Positions 8,387-8,430 of a DNA stretch of 8,430 nt are shown here, one piece after another. The notes under the pieces are model-generated. The model was not told the DNA's origin, did no database searches, and saw only the letters and a program-made list of their open reading frames with translations. Position numbers and translations under genes: made by a program. The stretch covers positions 1 through 8,430 of the forward strand of contig WFMP01000263.1 of assembly GCA_015489035.1 (NCBI GenBank). The letters run 5' to 3'. Each line of letters starts with the position of its first letter. Position 1 is the first letter of the stretch. The DNA comes from Candidatus Altimarinota bacterium (lineage in GTDB: Bacteria; Patescibacteriota; Gracilibacteria; Absconditabacterales; Absconditicoccaceae).

Positions 8387-8394
8387 ATTTACAA
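8367..8394 (-). promoter_or_regulatory. Probable promoter of the five-gene minus-strand operon
   Basis: On the minus strand, TTGTAA (8394-8389) lies 16 bases before TATATT (8372-8367), a 5/6 match to the -10 consensus. Transcription would begin about 70 bases upstream of the zinc-ribbon gene's ATG at 8287. The 143-base region 8288-8430 has no gene and no evident structured leader. Low sequence complexity makes the call tentative. Confidence 0.35.
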
Positions 8395-8430
8395 ATCTAA
8401 TCAAAACAAAACTACTATTTACTTTATAGG

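Overview
This window reads sensibly only if UGA is a sense codon for glycine (genetic code 25). That points to the candidate phyla Gracilibacteria (BD1-5) or Absconditabacteria (SR1). Read with UGA as a stop, the window breaks into fragments. With UGA as Gly it resolves into seven intact genes that fill almost all of it. UGA sits where known families require Gly: the GGGDG SAM-binding loop of a spermidine synthase-like protein (4880-4888, minus strand), the lipobox of a lipoprotein (LSGC, Gly19), the conserved Gly of several TPR repeats, and a CPxCG zinc knuckle. Trp at these places would make no sense. The DNA is very A+T rich. None of the seven starts has a clear Shine-Dalgarno sequence; each lies in an A-rich leader.

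Left part (1-3643), plus strand. Bases 1-133 are a truncated copy of the 3' part of the CYTH gene that is intact at 3665-4237. A good promoter (141-168) follows the end of this repeat. It drives a two-gene operon: a TPR lipoprotein (210-1406) and, 2 bases later, a 730-residue exported Cys-rich protein (1409-3601). A hairpin terminator (3617-3643) closes the unit. The cassette is therefore bracketed by direct repeats (1-133 and 3742-3874, 130/133 identical), which suggests it was inserted or rearranged next to the CYTH gene.

Right part (3665-8287), minus strand. Five closely spaced genes probably form one operon, read from right to left. They encode a small zinc-ribbon protein with a DUF4178-family-like C-terminus (7619-8287), a larger zinc-ribbon/DUF4178-like membrane protein with a Gly/Ser-rich tail (6500-7618), an unrecognised 211-residue protein (5839-6474), a membrane-anchored spermidine synthase-like protein (4265-5791) and a CYTH-fold protein (3665-4237). 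Gaps are 0, 25, 47 and 27 bases. From memory, DUF4178 proteins often sit beside SpeE-type aminopropyltransferases in other bacteria, so this looks like a polyamine-linked envelope module. The unusual parts here are the CYTH protein and the unknown 211-residue protein. No SpeD (SAM decarboxylase) is present in the window.

The right edge (8288-8430) has no gene. It holds a probable promoter for the minus-strand operon and a possible divergent promoter. No stretch over 300 bases lacks a gene. I saw no rRNA, tRNA, CRISPR array or transposase.
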